The notes beneath the pieces are model-generated. The model was not told where the DNA came from. It saw only the letters and a list, made by a program, of their open reading frames with translations, and searched no databases. A stretch of DNA of 64,000 bases from JANQMX01 sp965247175 (GTDB taxonomy: Bacteria; Pseudomonadota; Alphaproteobacteria; Kiloniellales; DSM-21159), in the NCBI GenBank assembly GCA_965247175.1, contig OZ252006.1:1798001-1862000 (forward strand), given 5' to 3'. Numbering within the stretch: position 1 is the stretch's first letter; every line of letters starts with the position of its first letter. Position numbers and translations under genes: made by a program. Below are positions 8,164 through 19,061 of the stretch, one piece after another.

Positions 8164-8842
8164 CGGTCGCCCTACTCCCGCTTCTCCATCTCTCTTTCCT
8201 TGCTTCTTCTTCGGCGCGCATTGGCCATGCTTGCGCCATGTAGTCCAAGAGGAACGGATCGATACCCGTGGCAGTCAGTCGCCACTTGTACCGAACCGTA
8301 TCCGTTGTCGCTTTGGACTTGTCGCCGCCTTCACGAGCGGCCGCCTGAACGTTCAGACTCTCGTAAATCAAGTTATTGGTTGAGAATGACCCTTTGATCT
8401 CGAAGCTCTGCACCTGATTCCAAGGGATGAAAACGCCTTTGTACTCACTACGGATACCTTGCTGGTCGAACCTGAGATATCGACCCCGGAGACGCCTGAT
8501 CCGCACAAGGTGATTCAGCAAAAGAAACAACGGCACCGAAGACGCCAGTATGATCGGACTAAAACGTATCAAGTCTTCGACCATGCTTCTGAAGGAAAAA
8601 GTGTCTCCCCAGGGGATGAACGCCACTATGACTGAAAAGAAGAGTGGATAGATCGACAGCGTCACGATTTCGGAAACCGCTTGCCGTCGGTCGAAGCCGG
8701 CCACGATCTCGTTCGGCAGAAGTATGGTTCCGGCTCGAGAGAGATCGCCGGCCTCACGGCGCTTCCTGTTCCGATCCCGTTTCGTCGGAGAGCGAGGTTT
8801 CTCCATCGCGCTCACGCGCCCTGTATCTTCTTGGCTACTCAT
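8132..8842 (-). CDS. Membrane protein with two hydrophobic segments and a PH-like region
   Basis: Not recognised as a named family. The 236-residue product has a basic N-terminus, two hydrophobic segments (about residues 61-80 and 95-112) and a soluble part with RYLRFDQQGIRSEYKGVFIPW, the pattern of small bacterial membrane proteins with a PH-like domain. The tail is rich in charged residues. The start could be 8842 or the internal ATG at 8806; neither has a strong ribosome site. Base composition is visibly less GC-rich than its neighbours, and it overlaps the ferredoxin 3' end tail-to-tail, both consistent with a later arrival. Confidence 0.6.
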   Translation of the reverse strand: MSSQEDTGRVSAMEKPRSPTKRDRNRKRREAGDLSRAGTILLPNEIVAGFDRRQAVSEIVTLSIYPLFFSVIVAFIPWGDTFSFRSMVEDLIRFSPIILASSVPLFLLLNHLVRIRRLRGRYLRFDQQGIRSEYKGVFIPWNQVQSFEIKGSFSTNNLIYESLNVQAAAREGGDKSKATTDTVRYKWRLTATGIDPFLLDYMAQAWPMRAEEEARKERWRSGSRATATPARSPARG

Positions 8843-8922
8843 CGGCGTTTGCCGAGCTCGTTCGCTGAACTACTACGACTCTAGGTTAGAGCGAGCTGCT
8901 TGAGCCAGAGTTAGTATGGTTC

Positions 8923-8947
8923 GGGCGAACCGCTTGCCGATTCGCCC
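8923..8947. promoter_or_regulatory. Inverted repeat in the gap before the binding-protein gene
   Basis: Perfect 7-bp inverted repeat GGGCGAA/TTCGCCC (8923-8929 and 8941-8947) with an 11-base spacer, between the divergent membrane-protein gene and the solute-binding protein gene. It could be an operator or a hairpin in a leader; no T-run follows. Confidence 0.25.
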
Positions 8948-9055
8948 AATCGCGCCAACTTTTGCTGGCATGAAGACAGAGTCCTCTTTCCCGCCTTGCC
9001 GCCGACATCATAGTGGGCAAGCCTTCGGTGATGCCCTCATCCAGCGGAGCCAATC

Positions 9056-10744
9056 ATGTTGAACGTCAAGTCCATCGCCCTCACCCTTCTGCTGCTCGCC
9101 GGCCTGGCCGCCGCGCCGGGCAACGCGACACGGGCCGAAAGCCTGACCATCGGCATGACCCAGTACCCCTACACCCTCAATCCCAACATCGAGTCGATGC
9201 TGGCCAAGAGCTACGTGCTCGCCATGACCATGCGGCCGCTGACGCACTACGATCAAGATTGGGAGGCGGTCTGCCTGCTCTGCACCGAGCTACCGACCAT
9301 CGAGAACGGCGGCGCCGTGCTGGAACCGCTGCCAGAGGGCATTGACTCGCCAAGCGACGAGGGCATCGCCGTCACCTACACGATCCACCCGGATGCGACC
9401 TGGGGGGACGGCACGCCGGTGACCAGCGCCGACGTGGTCTTCACCTGGGAGTTGGGCAGGCATCCGCAGAGCGGCGTCGCCAACTTCGAGGCCTTCCGCC
9501 GCATCCACGACATCACCGTGGTCGACGACAAGACCTTCACGCTCCACGTCGACCGCGTGTCTTTCAATTACCCCTCTGCCGCCGGACTCTGGCTGGTGCC
9601 GGAGCATATCGAGCGGGAGATCTTCGAGGCCGACCCGGCCGCCTATCGCAGCCGCACGGCCTATGACACCGACCCGACCAATCCCGGCCTCTACTGGGGT
9701 CCCTACCGCATCGTCGACGTCAAGAACGGCGCCGAGATCATCCTGGAGCCCAACCCGACCTGGTACGGCGAGGCGCCCGCCTTCGACCGCATCACCGTGC
9801 GCAGCATCGAGAACACGGCCGCCTTGGAAGCCAATCTCTTGTCCGGCGCAGTCGACATGATCGCCGGCGAGCTCGGCCTGACCCTGGACCAGGCGCTGGC
9901 CTTCGAGACGCGCCATGGCGACCGCTACAACGTGCTCTACAAGCCCGGCCTGATCTACGAGCACATCGATCTCAATCTCGACAATCCCATCCTGGCTGAC
10001 GAACGGGTGCGCCATGCCCTGTTGCACGCGATCGACCGGGAGGCGATCAGCGAGCAGCTCTTCGCGGGCCGCCAGCCGGTGGCGCACGGCTCGGTCAGCC
10101 CTCTTGACTGGGTCTACGACGAGAACGCGCCGCGCTACTCCTTCGATCCCGAAGAGGCCGCCCGTCTGCTGGACGAGGCCGGCTGGTCTGAGATCAGAAA
10201 CGGCGTACGGCACAATGAGGCCGGCGAGCCGCTGCGCCTGCAGATCATGACCACCGCCGGCAACCGCTCGCGCGAGCTGGTGCAGCAGGTGCTGCAAAGC
10301 CAATGGCGCAATGTCGGCGCGGACGTCACCATCCGCAACGAGCCGGCGGCGGTCTTCTTCGGCGAAACGGTCAGCCGGCGGGAGTTCGACGCCATGGCCA
10401 TGTTCGCTTGGCTCTCCAGCCCGGAGAACGTGCCGCGCACCACCCTCCATTCCGAGCAGATTCCCTCGGCCGAGAACGGCTGGAGCGGCCAGAACCACAT
10501 GGGCTACAGCAATCCGGAGATGGACGATCTGATCGACCGCCTGGAGATCGAGCTCGACCGCGACAAGCGCCAGGCCTTGTGGGCCGAACTGCAGCGCCTC
10601 TACGCCGACGACCTGCCGGTTCTGCCGCTATACTGGCGGGCGCAGCCTTACGTCCTGCCTAAATGGCTGGACGGCGTGCGTCCGACAGGGCACCAAGGCA
10701 CCACCACGCTTTGGGTTGAGGACTGGCAGCGGAAGGACTCGTGA
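9056..10744 (+). CDS. Peptide/nickel-type ABC transporter substrate-binding protein (family 5)
   Basis: Periplasmic binding protein of 562 residues. Residues 1-28 form a signal peptide (KSIALTLLLLAGLAAA core). The mature part has the family-5 features WGDGTPVTSADVVFTWE, LYWGPYRIVDVKNG, a DERVRHALLHAIDR segment and a C-terminal YADDLPVLPLYW. No permease or ATPase genes are adjacent, so it is an orphan binding protein; the following gene is instead a MATE exporter that overlaps its stop codon. Ligand unknown: the family binds peptides, nickel, opines and other solutes. Confidence 0.9.
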   Translation: MLNVKSIALTLLLLAGLAAAPGNATRAESLTIGMTQYPYTLNPNIESMLAKSYVLAMTMRPLTHYDQDWEAVCLLCTELPTIENGGAVLEPLPEGIDSPSDEGIAVTYTIHPDATWGDGTPVTSADVVFTWELGRHPQSGVANFEAFRRIHDITVVDDKTFTLHVDRVSFNYPSAAGLWLVPEHIEREIFEADPAAYRSRTAYDTDPTNPGLYWGPYRIVDVKNGAEIILEPNPTWYGEAPAFDRITVRSIENTAALEANLLSGAVDMIAGELGLTLDQALAFETRHGDRYNVLYKPGLIYEHIDLNLDNPILADERVRHALLHAIDREAISEQLFAGRQPVAHGSVSPLDWVYDENAPRYSFDPEEAARLLDEAGWSEIRNGVRHNEAGEPLRLQIMTTAGNRSRELVQQVLQSQWRNVGADVTIRNEPAAVFFGETVSRREFDAMAMFAWLSSPENVPRTTLHSEQIPSAENGWSGQNHMGYSNPEMDDLIDRLEIELDRDKRQALWAELQRLYADDLPVLPLYWRAQPYVLPKWLDGVRPTGHQGTTTLWVEDWQRKDS

Positions 10745-12141
10745 GCGACGGAGAACAGACCGAAGCAGCGGCTGCACCCAGGCCGAAAGGACGCCTGACC
10801 AACGGCAGCATCGCCGGCCATTTGACACGCATGGCCGTCCCCATGTCCTGGGGCCTGTTCGCCATCATCGGCATCAATCTGGTCGACACGTTCTTCGTCG
10901 CTCAGCTCGGCACGCGCGATCTCGCGGCCATCAGCTTCACCTTCCCGGTGGTCTTTTTCATGATCAGCCTAGCCATCGGCTTGGGCATCGGCGCGTCTTC
11001 GGTCATCGCCCGGGCGATCGGCAGCGGCGACCGCGAGCGGGTGCGGCGCCTCACCACGGCGGCCCTTTCGTTGGCACTGGTGATCGTCGCCGGTATCAGC
11101 GTGATCGGCACTCTGACCATCGATCCGCTGTTTCGGGCGCTCGGCGCCGAGCCGGACCTGATCCCGCGCATCGCCGAGTACATGGGCATCTGGTACCTCG
11201 GGATGGTGTTTCTCGTGGTGCCGATGGTCGGAAACTCCTGTCTGCGCGCCGCCGGTGACAGCTTCTGGCCCAGCATGGCCATGACCATCGTCTCGCTGGT
11301 CAATTTGGTGCTCGACCCCATCCTGATCTTTGGCCTGTTCGGCATGCCGCGCCTGGAACTGGAGGGCGCGGCTATCGCCACAGTGATCGCCAGGGCCGTC
11401 GGCCTCGCCATCTCGCTATGGCTGCTGCACTACCGCGAGCGCATGATTCTCTGGGCCCTGCCGCCACCTCGGCAGCTGCTGGCCGACTGGGCCGCCATCC
11501 TGCACGTCGGGCTGCCGGCCGCGCTCAGCAACGTCATCGTGCCGGTTGGCCTCGGCGCCGTCACCGCGATCGTCGCGAGCTATGGCGAAGCGGCAGTCGC
11601 CGCTTTCGGCGTGGTCACCCGCATCGAGGCGATTTGCCTAGTGCCGATCTTCGCCCTCTCCGCCGTGATCGGCCCGGTGGTCGGCCAGAACTGGGGCTCC
11701 GGCCTGACCGAGCGTGCCTGCGAAGCCCGTCGCCTGGTGATGCAGTTCAGCCTCGCCTATGGGCTCTTCGTCTCGGTGGTTCTGATCCTGGGCGGCCGCT
11801 ATCTCGTGCCGCTCTTTAACGACGACCCTCAAGTCGTTGAAACGGGAGTGCTTTACTTCTGGATCGTGCCGCTGTGCTACGCCGGCTATGCAGTCGTGAT
11901 GATGTCCGCCGCTGTCTTCAATGCGCTCGGACGGCCCTGGCCGGCAAGCGCGCTGACGGTGACCCGGTCACTCGGCCTCTATGTGCCGCTCAGCTATCTC
12001 GGCTCGGTCCTGTTCGGCCTGGTCGGCATCTTCGGCGGCATCTTCCTGGCCAACGTGCTGACCGGGCTGGTCGCCTTGCTGGCCGGACGTCGTCTGATGA
12101 CCGCTCGGATTGGCGACCCTGCGGCAAAGCCGTCAGGTTAG
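10741..12141 (+). CDS. MATE family efflux transporter
   Basis: Inner-membrane cation/drug antiporter of 466 residues with about 12 hydrophobic segments in two repeats, beginning with ITLNGS-like residues replaced here by LTNGSIAGHLTRMAVPMSWG and including the conserved ALGAEPDLI region. The start is a GTG at 10741 that overlaps the TGA of the upstream binding-protein gene (GTGA), implying translational coupling. Pairing an import-type binding protein with a MATE exporter is unusual; no function for the pair is known to me. Confidence 0.9.
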   Translation: MSDGEQTEAAAAPRPKGRLTNGSIAGHLTRMAVPMSWGLFAIIGINLVDTFFVAQLGTRDLAAISFTFPVVFFMISLAIGLGIGASSVIARAIGSGDRERVRRLTTAALSLALVIVAGISVIGTLTIDPLFRALGAEPDLIPRIAEYMGIWYLGMVFLVVPMVGNSCLRAAGDSFWPSMAMTIVSLVNLVLDPILIFGLFGMPRLELEGAAIATVIARAVGLAISLWLLHYRERMILWALPPPRQLLADWAAILHVGLPAALSNVIVPVGLGAVTAIVASYGEAAVAAFGVVTRIEAICLVPIFALSAVIGPVVGQNWGSGLTERACEARRLVMQFSLAYGLFVSVVLILGGRYLVPLFNDDPQVVETGVLYFWIVPLCYAGYAVVMMSAAVFNALGRPWPASALTVTRSLGLYVPLSYLGSVLFGLVGIFGGIFLANVLTGLVALLAGRRLMTARIGDPAAKPSG

Positions 12142-12755
12142 GAAGCTTCTGCCGCTCTTTGATGCGGCAGACCTTTGATCGGATCCCAGAAGGCCTTGAT
12201 GGCGGCGAATGCGCGGTCGACATGCTCGGGCTTGAGGTCGAGGCGAAGCGCCCCGAAGCCGAATGCATCGACCTCTGGGAAATAGCTGGGGTACCGCTCG
12301 CGCACCACCTCCAGACTGCGCGCTGAGCTGCTCTCCAATGCGCTCGCCACGTCGATCACCTCTTGCAGACCGGCCCAAATCTCCTCCGGCAGGCGGGCGT
12401 CGAGATCGTCGGCCAGCACATCGCGCAGACGGACCAGCAGCGATCGCTTGTCATGGCCCTCCTTCACCGTGTCCCAAAGCCCGGAATCGAGCCCGCTCCG
12501 CGAGAGCTGGTCGCGCAGCAGGTCTTCGATCTGGCGATGCCACTCCTGCGCTTCGATAACGAAGACCCGCCGGATCAGGCTGTCTTCCATAGCACCGAGA
12601 TACCAGGCGTCGTAGTCCCCGTAGAGCTCGTCTTCTTCCCGCGGCGCCGTCTGGAGACGCTCGATTAAGGTGGCGACATAGCGTTCCCGATGGCACGCCT
12701 CGGCGTGGTTGGCCGCGATGGGGTCGTCGCCGGGGTCGAAGACAATCTTGCTCAT
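12138..12755 (-). CDS. Uncharacterised protein, last gene of the hutF-side operon
   Basis: Not recognised. The 205-residue product is soluble, acidic and rich in Asp, Glu and Leu, starts MSKIVFDPGDDPIAANHAE, and contains HRQIEDLLRDQL and a C-terminal stretch with many aromatic residues (YPSYFPEVDAFGFG). It starts 5 bases after the stop of the cyclodeaminase-like gene, so it is probably in one transcript with it and hutF. The 3' end overlaps the convergent MATE gene by 4 bases. Confidence 0.7.
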   Translation of the reverse strand: MSKIVFDPGDDPIAANHAEACHRERYVATLIERLQTAPREEDELYGDYDAWYLGAMEDSLIRRVFVIEAQEWHRQIEDLLRDQLSRSGLDSGLWDTVKEGHDKRSLLVRLRDVLADDLDARLPEEIWAGLQEVIDVASALESSSARSLEVVRERYPSYFPEVDAFGFGALRLDLKPEHVDRAFAAIKAFWDPIKGLPHQRAAEAS

Positions 12756-12760
12756 GGCCG

Positions 12761-13789
12761 TTAAGCGTAGCGCAGCCTTTGGCCGATGCCCAGACGGCCG
12801 GCTTTCTCCAGCATGGCCGCACCCAGCGCCACATCCGACAGCGAGAGCCCCCGATGCCAGAAGAGGATGGTCTCGTCCTCCCGCTCACGGCCAGGCCGCT
12901 CGCCGGCCACGATCTGGCAGAGCTCGGCGTGCAGGCTCTCCTCGCTCAGCTTGCCGCTCTCCACGTGGGCACGCAGGCTGCCCAGCTTGCCGCCTTTGCA
13001 CTGGCCCCAGTCGTCGACCACCATCTTGTCCATCACGTCGGTTAGCGTGATCTCGATGGCGCTTTGAGTGCCGTAGGGCACCACCAGGGCGCCGGGCTTG
13101 ACCCATTCGGTTTTGAACAGTGGCGTCGGCTTCTCCAGACGCGAAGCCTCGACCATGATGTCAGCGCCTTCCAGACAGCTCTGCCAGTCCTCCGTGACCA
13201 CGATCTCCTTGTCGAGGTCGCGGCGCAGACGCTCGGCGAAGGCGTCCCGGCTCTCCGGCCGGCGGGAATGAACGCGGATTTCCTCGAAGTCGAACAGACT
13301 GTCCAGCAGTCGGACGTTCCAGTAGGCCGTGCCCCGGGCGCCGACGTGGCCCAGCACCTTGCTGTCCTTGCGGGCCAGGTACTTGGCGCCCAGCGCCGTC
13401 ACCGCGCCTGTGCGCATGTCGGTGATGCCGGCGGCATCGACCACCGCCAAGGGCTGGCCGTTGCGCGGGTCGAAGAGGTTCAAGAGCGCCATCTCCGAGG
13501 GCAAACCGCGCTGATAGTTGTCGATGTAGTCACCGACAACCTTGACGCCGGCGTAGCCTTCGGCCCGGCCAGGCGCGCTCGCAAGATAGCCGCGCAAGAC
13601 ATTGAAGTGCCCCCGAAACTCCGGGTTAGGTTCGAGATGGACGCGCGGCTCGATCACAGCACCGCCCTTGGCGCCCTGCGCCTTCAGTCCCTCCTCCACC
13701 GCGTCCAGGATCTCGTCGTCGGTCAGAGCGAGCTGAGCGACATCTGGTCCGTTCAGATAGGTCAGGTAAAGCTCTTGAGTTCCGTGCAT
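12761..13789 (-). CDS. Ornithine cyclodeaminase / mu-crystallin family protein
   Basis: NAD(P)-dependent family including ornithine cyclodeaminase, alanine dehydrogenase and ketimine reductases. Of 342 residues, the middle has AAGITDMRTGAVTALGAKYLA followed by the Rossmann stretch KVLGHVGARGTAYWNVRLL, where the usual GxGxQA motif is altered to GARGTA. That change may affect cofactor binding. It lies 39 bases downstream of hutF on the same strand, suggesting a role in histidine or glutamate/ornithine-linked amino-acid use. Exact reaction unknown. Confidence 0.82.
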   Translation of the reverse strand: MHGTQELYLTYLNGPDVAQLALTDDEILDAVEEGLKAQGAKGGAVIEPRVHLEPNPEFRGHFNVLRGYLASAPGRAEGYAGVKVVGDYIDNYQRGLPSEMALLNLFDPRNGQPLAVVDAAGITDMRTGAVTALGAKYLARKDSKVLGHVGARGTAYWNVRLLDSLFDFEEIRVHSRRPESRDAFAERLRRDLDKEIVVTEDWQSCLEGADIMVEASRLEKPTPLFKTEWVKPGALVVPYGTQSAIEITLTDVMDKMVVDDWGQCKGGKLGSLRAHVESGKLSEESLHAELCQIVAGERPGREREDETILFWHRGLSLSDVALGAAMLEKAGRLGIGQRLRYA

Positions 13790-13828
13790 CTGGCTTTCTT
13801 CTTGTTGTCTGAGAGTTAGGTAGGGTCG

Positions 13829-15205
13829 CTAAACCATCAGTGCACGCAACGCGCCGCGATAGCGCTCCGCGATCGCCTCTTCCTCCCGATGCTGTCCCTG
13901 CTCGACCACCCAGCGGCCGCCGATCATGACGTCGCGCACCAGGGATTGGTTGCCGGCGAAGACAAAGGCATCGAGCAGCAGATCGCCCGCGCGTGCGGCG
14001 AGCAGCGGATGCTCGGCATCGAGCACGACAAAGTCGGCGCGATGGCCGATGGCAATGGCGCCGGTCGCCCGGCCGAGCGCCTGGGCGCCGCCCGCCAGCG
14101 CCGCCCTGTAGAGCCCAGCCCCGATATGGCCGCCATCGTCTCGCAGCATGTTGCGCCGCCGGGCCGAGAGCCTTTGGCCGTACTCCAGCCAGCGCAGCTC
14201 CTCGACCGGGCTGATCGAGATGTGGCTGTCCGAGCCAATCCCCCAGCGCCCCTCCGCCTGCCAATAGTCCGGGGCCGGGAAGAAGCCGTCGCCGAGATTG
14301 GCCTCTGTGGTCGGACAGAGCCCGGCGACAGCGCCGGAGCGGGCCAGGCCGGCCGTCTCCTCCGATGTCATGTGGGTGGCGTGCACCAGGCACCAGCGTG
14401 CGCCGACCGGCTGCGCGTCGAGCAGCCACTCCACGGGCCGACGGTCGCACCAGGCGAGGCAATCCTCAACCTCCTTGGTCTGCTCGGCGATGTGGATGTG
14501 GACCGGCGCATCGAGTGCCATCGCATCCAAAGCTTCCAGCGCCTGGGTCAAGCTTTCCGGCGTCACCGCTCGCAAGGAGTGAGGCGCAATGCCGACAGCC
14601 ACTTGCGGGTCGCCGCCGACATCGCGCATGAGCTTCTCGGTGAGCTGCACGAAGCGTTCGACCGGATTGGCGAAGCGCTTCTGGCCCTCGCCCACCGGCT
14701 GCCCGCCAAAGCCGCCATAGCCGTAGAGCACCGGAAGCTGGGTGATGCCCAGGCCGACCTGCCGCGCTGCCGCCACCGTGCGCAATGCCATCTCAGGCAG
14801 GTTGGCATAGGGCGTGCCGTCCGGCTGATGATGCAGATAATGAAACTCGCCGACCGCCGTGTAGCCGGCCTTGGCCATTTCGAGATAGAGCTGCGCGGCG
14901 ATGGCTTCGAGCTGCTCCGGCGTCACCTTGGCGACAAAGCCGTACATGACCTCCCGCCAGGTCCAGAAGGAGTCCTCCGGGTTGGCCGCCCGTTCGGCGA
15001 GACCAGCCATGGCCCGCTGAAAGGCATGGCTGTGCAGGTTCGGCATACCGGGAATGAGCGGGCCGGCGGCACGCGCTGCATCGCCAGGGCTCGCGTCGAC
15101 CTCTATAGAGGCAATGTCGCCATCCGCATCGAAGGTCAGCAGCACGTTGCGGCGCCAGCCCTCGGGCAAGAGCGCAGTATCGGCAAAAAGGGCGCTTTCG
15201 GGCAT
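13829..15205 (-). CDS. hutF: Formimidoylglutamate deiminase
   Basis: Amidohydrolase that converts N-formimino-glutamate to N-formyl-glutamate plus ammonia, giving the five-step histidine pathway that uses HutG next. The 458-residue protein shows the metal-binding MPNLHSHAFQRAMAG, the central VHIHIAEQTKEVEDC, LVHATHM and GIGSDSHISISPVEELRWLEYGQ. The last two are characteristic of HutF. It is transcribed away from hutI across about 60 bases, a typical divergent hut promoter region. No HutC-type regulator is in the window. Confidence 0.93.
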   Translation of the reverse strand: MPESALFADTALLPEGWRRNVLLTFDADGDIASIEVDASPGDAARAAGPLIPGMPNLHSHAFQRAMAGLAERAANPEDSFWTWREVMYGFVAKVTPEQLEAIAAQLYLEMAKAGYTAVGEFHYLHHQPDGTPYANLPEMALRTVAAARQVGLGITQLPVLYGYGGFGGQPVGEGQKRFANPVERFVQLTEKLMRDVGGDPQVAVGIAPHSLRAVTPESLTQALEALDAMALDAPVHIHIAEQTKEVEDCLAWCDRRPVEWLLDAQPVGARWCLVHATHMTSEETAGLARSGAVAGLCPTTEANLGDGFFPAPDYWQAEGRWGIGSDSHISISPVEELRWLEYGQRLSARRRNMLRDDGGHIGAGLYRAALAGGAQALGRATGAIAIGHRADFVVLDAEHPLLAARAGDLLLDAFVFAGNQSLVRDVMIGGRWVVEQGQHREEEAIAERYRGALRALMV

Positions 15206-15265
15206 GGACGTAAGCGGCTTCCCAAATAGGATGCCGGAAGCTTAGTGCATCACGGCGGCAGGACA

Positions 15266-16489
15266 ATGTGGGACCATCTCTATCGCGACGGCCGGCTGGC
15301 GACCATGGCCGGGACCGACCCTTACGGCGCCATAGACGGCGGCGCCATTGCCGTCGAAGGCGGCCGTCTCGCCTGGGTCGGTCGGGAGAGCGAGCTGCCC
15401 GGCCCCGCTGAGACGCTGGCACGGACCGTGAGCGACCTTGGTGGCCGCTGGGTCACGCCGGGCCTGATCGACTGCCATACCCATCTGGTCTACGGCGGCA
15501 ATCGGGCAGCCGAGTTCGAGTTGCGCCTCAAGGGTGCCAGCTACGAAGAGATCGCCCGGGCCGGGGGTGGCATCATCTCAACCGTCGAGGCAACGCGACA
15601 AGCCGACGAAGAGAGCCTGTTTCAGGCGGCCTTGCCCCGCCTCGCCGCCCTGATGGCTGAAGGCGTGACCACCGTCGAGATCAAGTCTGGTTACGGCCTC
15701 AATCTTGAGCACGAGCTGAAGCAGCTGCGGGTCGCTCGGCAGCTTGGCGCCGTCCTGCCCGTCACCGTGAAGACGACCTTTCTCGGCGCCCACGCCGTGC
15801 CGCCCGACAGCGATGCCGAAGCCTACAGCGAATCGGTCGTCGCCATGATGCCAGAGGTCGCCGCCTCCGGCCTGGCGGACGCGGTCGACGCCTTTTGCGA
15901 ATCCATCGCCTTCTCGCCCGAGCAAACGGCCCGGGTCTTCCAATCCGCGCGACACCACCGCCTGCCGGTCAAGCTGCACGCCGACCAGCTGTCAGACCTA
16001 AGGGGCGCTGCGCTGGCGGCCCGCTTCGGCGCCCTTTCCGCCGACCACCTGGAGTACACCAGCGAAGAAGGCGTGGCCGCCATGGCCGAGGCCGGTACCG
16101 TCGCTGTCCTTCTGCCCGGCGCCTTCTACGTGCTGCGTGAAACCAAGCTGCCGCCCATCGAGAGCTTTCGCGCCAACGGCGTGCCCATTGCCCTTGCCAC
16201 CGACAGCAACCCGGGCAGCGCGCCGGTCACCTCGCTGCTGCTGATGCTCAGCATGGGCTGCACCTTCTTTCGCCTGACGCCCGAAGAAGCGCTGGCCGGG
16301 GTCACGCGCCATGCCGCCAAGGCGCTAGGGCTGCAGGACAGCCACGGCACTCTCGAAGCGGGGAAAGTCGCCGATCTCTGCGTCTGGGATATCGAGACCC
16401 CGGCGGAGCTGGCCTATCGGGTGGGCTACAATCCGCTCGCCTTCGCGCTCAAGGCCGGCGTGCCGATCAGCCAGGCGCACAGTCTCTAG
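15266..16489 (+). CDS. hutI: Imidazolonepropionase
   Basis: Third enzyme of histidine degradation; hydrolyses imidazolone-propionate to formimino-glutamate. The 407-residue amidohydrolase has the metal motif DCHTHLVYGG, the EIKSGYGL stretch, VKLHADQLSD and ATDSNPGSAP. The ATG at 15266 (MWDHLYRDGRL) matches how family members begin. A GTG at 15245 with GGAAG upstream would add 7 residues and has the better-spaced ribosome site, so the start is not settled. It overlaps the convergent hutG by 4 bases. Confidence 0.94.
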   Translation: MWDHLYRDGRLATMAGTDPYGAIDGGAIAVEGGRLAWVGRESELPGPAETLARTVSDLGGRWVTPGLIDCHTHLVYGGNRAAEFELRLKGASYEEIARAGGGIISTVEATRQADEESLFQAALPRLAALMAEGVTTVEIKSGYGLNLEHELKQLRVARQLGAVLPVTVKTTFLGAHAVPPDSDAEAYSESVVAMMPEVAASGLADAVDAFCESIAFSPEQTARVFQSARHHRLPVKLHADQLSDLRGAALAARFGALSADHLEYTSEEGVAAMAEAGTVAVLLPGAFYVLRETKLPPIESFRANGVPIALATDSNPGSAPVTSLLLMLSMGCTFFRLTPEEALAGVTRHAAKALGLQDSHGTLEAGKVADLCVWDIETPAELAYRVGYNPLAFALKAGVPISQAHSL

Positions 16490-17277
16490 CCGCTGCTAAT
16501 CCAGCCCGATCCCGCTTCCACCATGGCGCGGATCGTAGGCCGCACCTGGTCGGCCAGCTCCTCGCGAAAGCCGAACGGGGCGCCCTCGTGCATGTAGGTG
16601 ACCTGGCTCAGCTCGAGCTGGATAGCATGGACACCCTCTGCAGGTTTGCCGTAAGTGCGGGTGATGTAGCCGCCCTTGAAGCGACCGTCGATCACGTGGC
16701 TGTAGCCACTCTCTTTTGCCACCGCCGCGACCCTGTCGACCAGGGCCGGGTCGGCCGTCGTCCCGCCGCCGGTGCCGATGTTGAAGTCCGGCAGCCGACC
16801 ATCGAAGAAGCGCGGCACTTGACTCTGTATGGAGTGCCCGTCCCAGAGCAAGACCTGGCCATGTCGCTCTTTCAGCGTCTCCAAGGTCGCCGCGATGTGG
16901 TCGTGGTAAGGCTGCCAGTAGAGCATTCGGCGGTCGGCGATCTCCTCTTCGTCCGGCGCCCCGCCATCGTGATAGATTGGCCGCTCCTCGAAGGTCGTCG
17001 TCGGACATAGCTCAGTGTTGCTGGCGCCGGGATAGAGGGCCTGCCCCTCCGGCGAGCGATTGAGATCGATGACATAGCGGGCATAGCGCGCCGTGATCAG
17101 GCTGGCGCCGATTTCACCGGCGAAGTCGTAGAGCCGATGAACATTCCAATCCGTATCTGCAACGCTGCGGCCTTCGCTGGTCATACGCCCCGCGATTTCC
17201 TCGGGTACGACCGTTCCCACATGAGGACAGGAGATCAGCACCGGCGCCGTGCCCTCAAGAAAATCGTACACCACCAT
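16486..17277 (-). CDS. hutG: N-formylglutamate deformylase
   Basis: Splits N-formyl-glutamate to glutamate and formate, completing the HutF branch of histidine breakdown. 263 residues with LISCPHVGTVVPEEI, the YVIDLNRSPEG motif, LYWQPYHDHI and LLWDGHSIQSQVP, all typical of N-formylglutamate amidohydrolases. The start ATG at 17277 has a strong AGGAGGGG a few bases upstream. It is divergent from hutU (about 90-base gap) and convergent with hutI. The formate released could feed the formate-tetrahydrofolate ligase at 24.5 kb (inference). Confidence 0.93.
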   Translation of the reverse strand: MVVYDFLEGTAPVLISCPHVGTVVPEEIAGRMTSEGRSVADTDWNVHRLYDFAGEIGASLITARYARYVIDLNRSPEGQALYPGASNTELCPTTTFEERPIYHDGGAPDEEEIADRRMLYWQPYHDHIAATLETLKERHGQVLLWDGHSIQSQVPRFFDGRLPDFNIGTGGGTTADPALVDRVAAVAKESGYSHVIDGRFKGGYITRTYGKPAEGVHAIQLELSQVTYMHEGAPFGFREELADQVRPTIRAMVEAGSGWISSG

Positions 17278-17369
17278 CGCATACCCCTCCTGCGTGGTTT
17301 CGCCCTGGGTTTAAAGACATTACCGTGCGCAGGAAAGACCACCTACTCAACCATGGGAGGATGCCTCAG

Positions 17370-19035
<1,666 letters not shown>

Positions 19036-19061
<26 letters not shown>

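Noticed and set aside
13889..15229. 446-codon plus-strand frame opposite hutF
   Set aside because: High-GC antisense frame of a well-identified gene; composition and motifs favour hutF.
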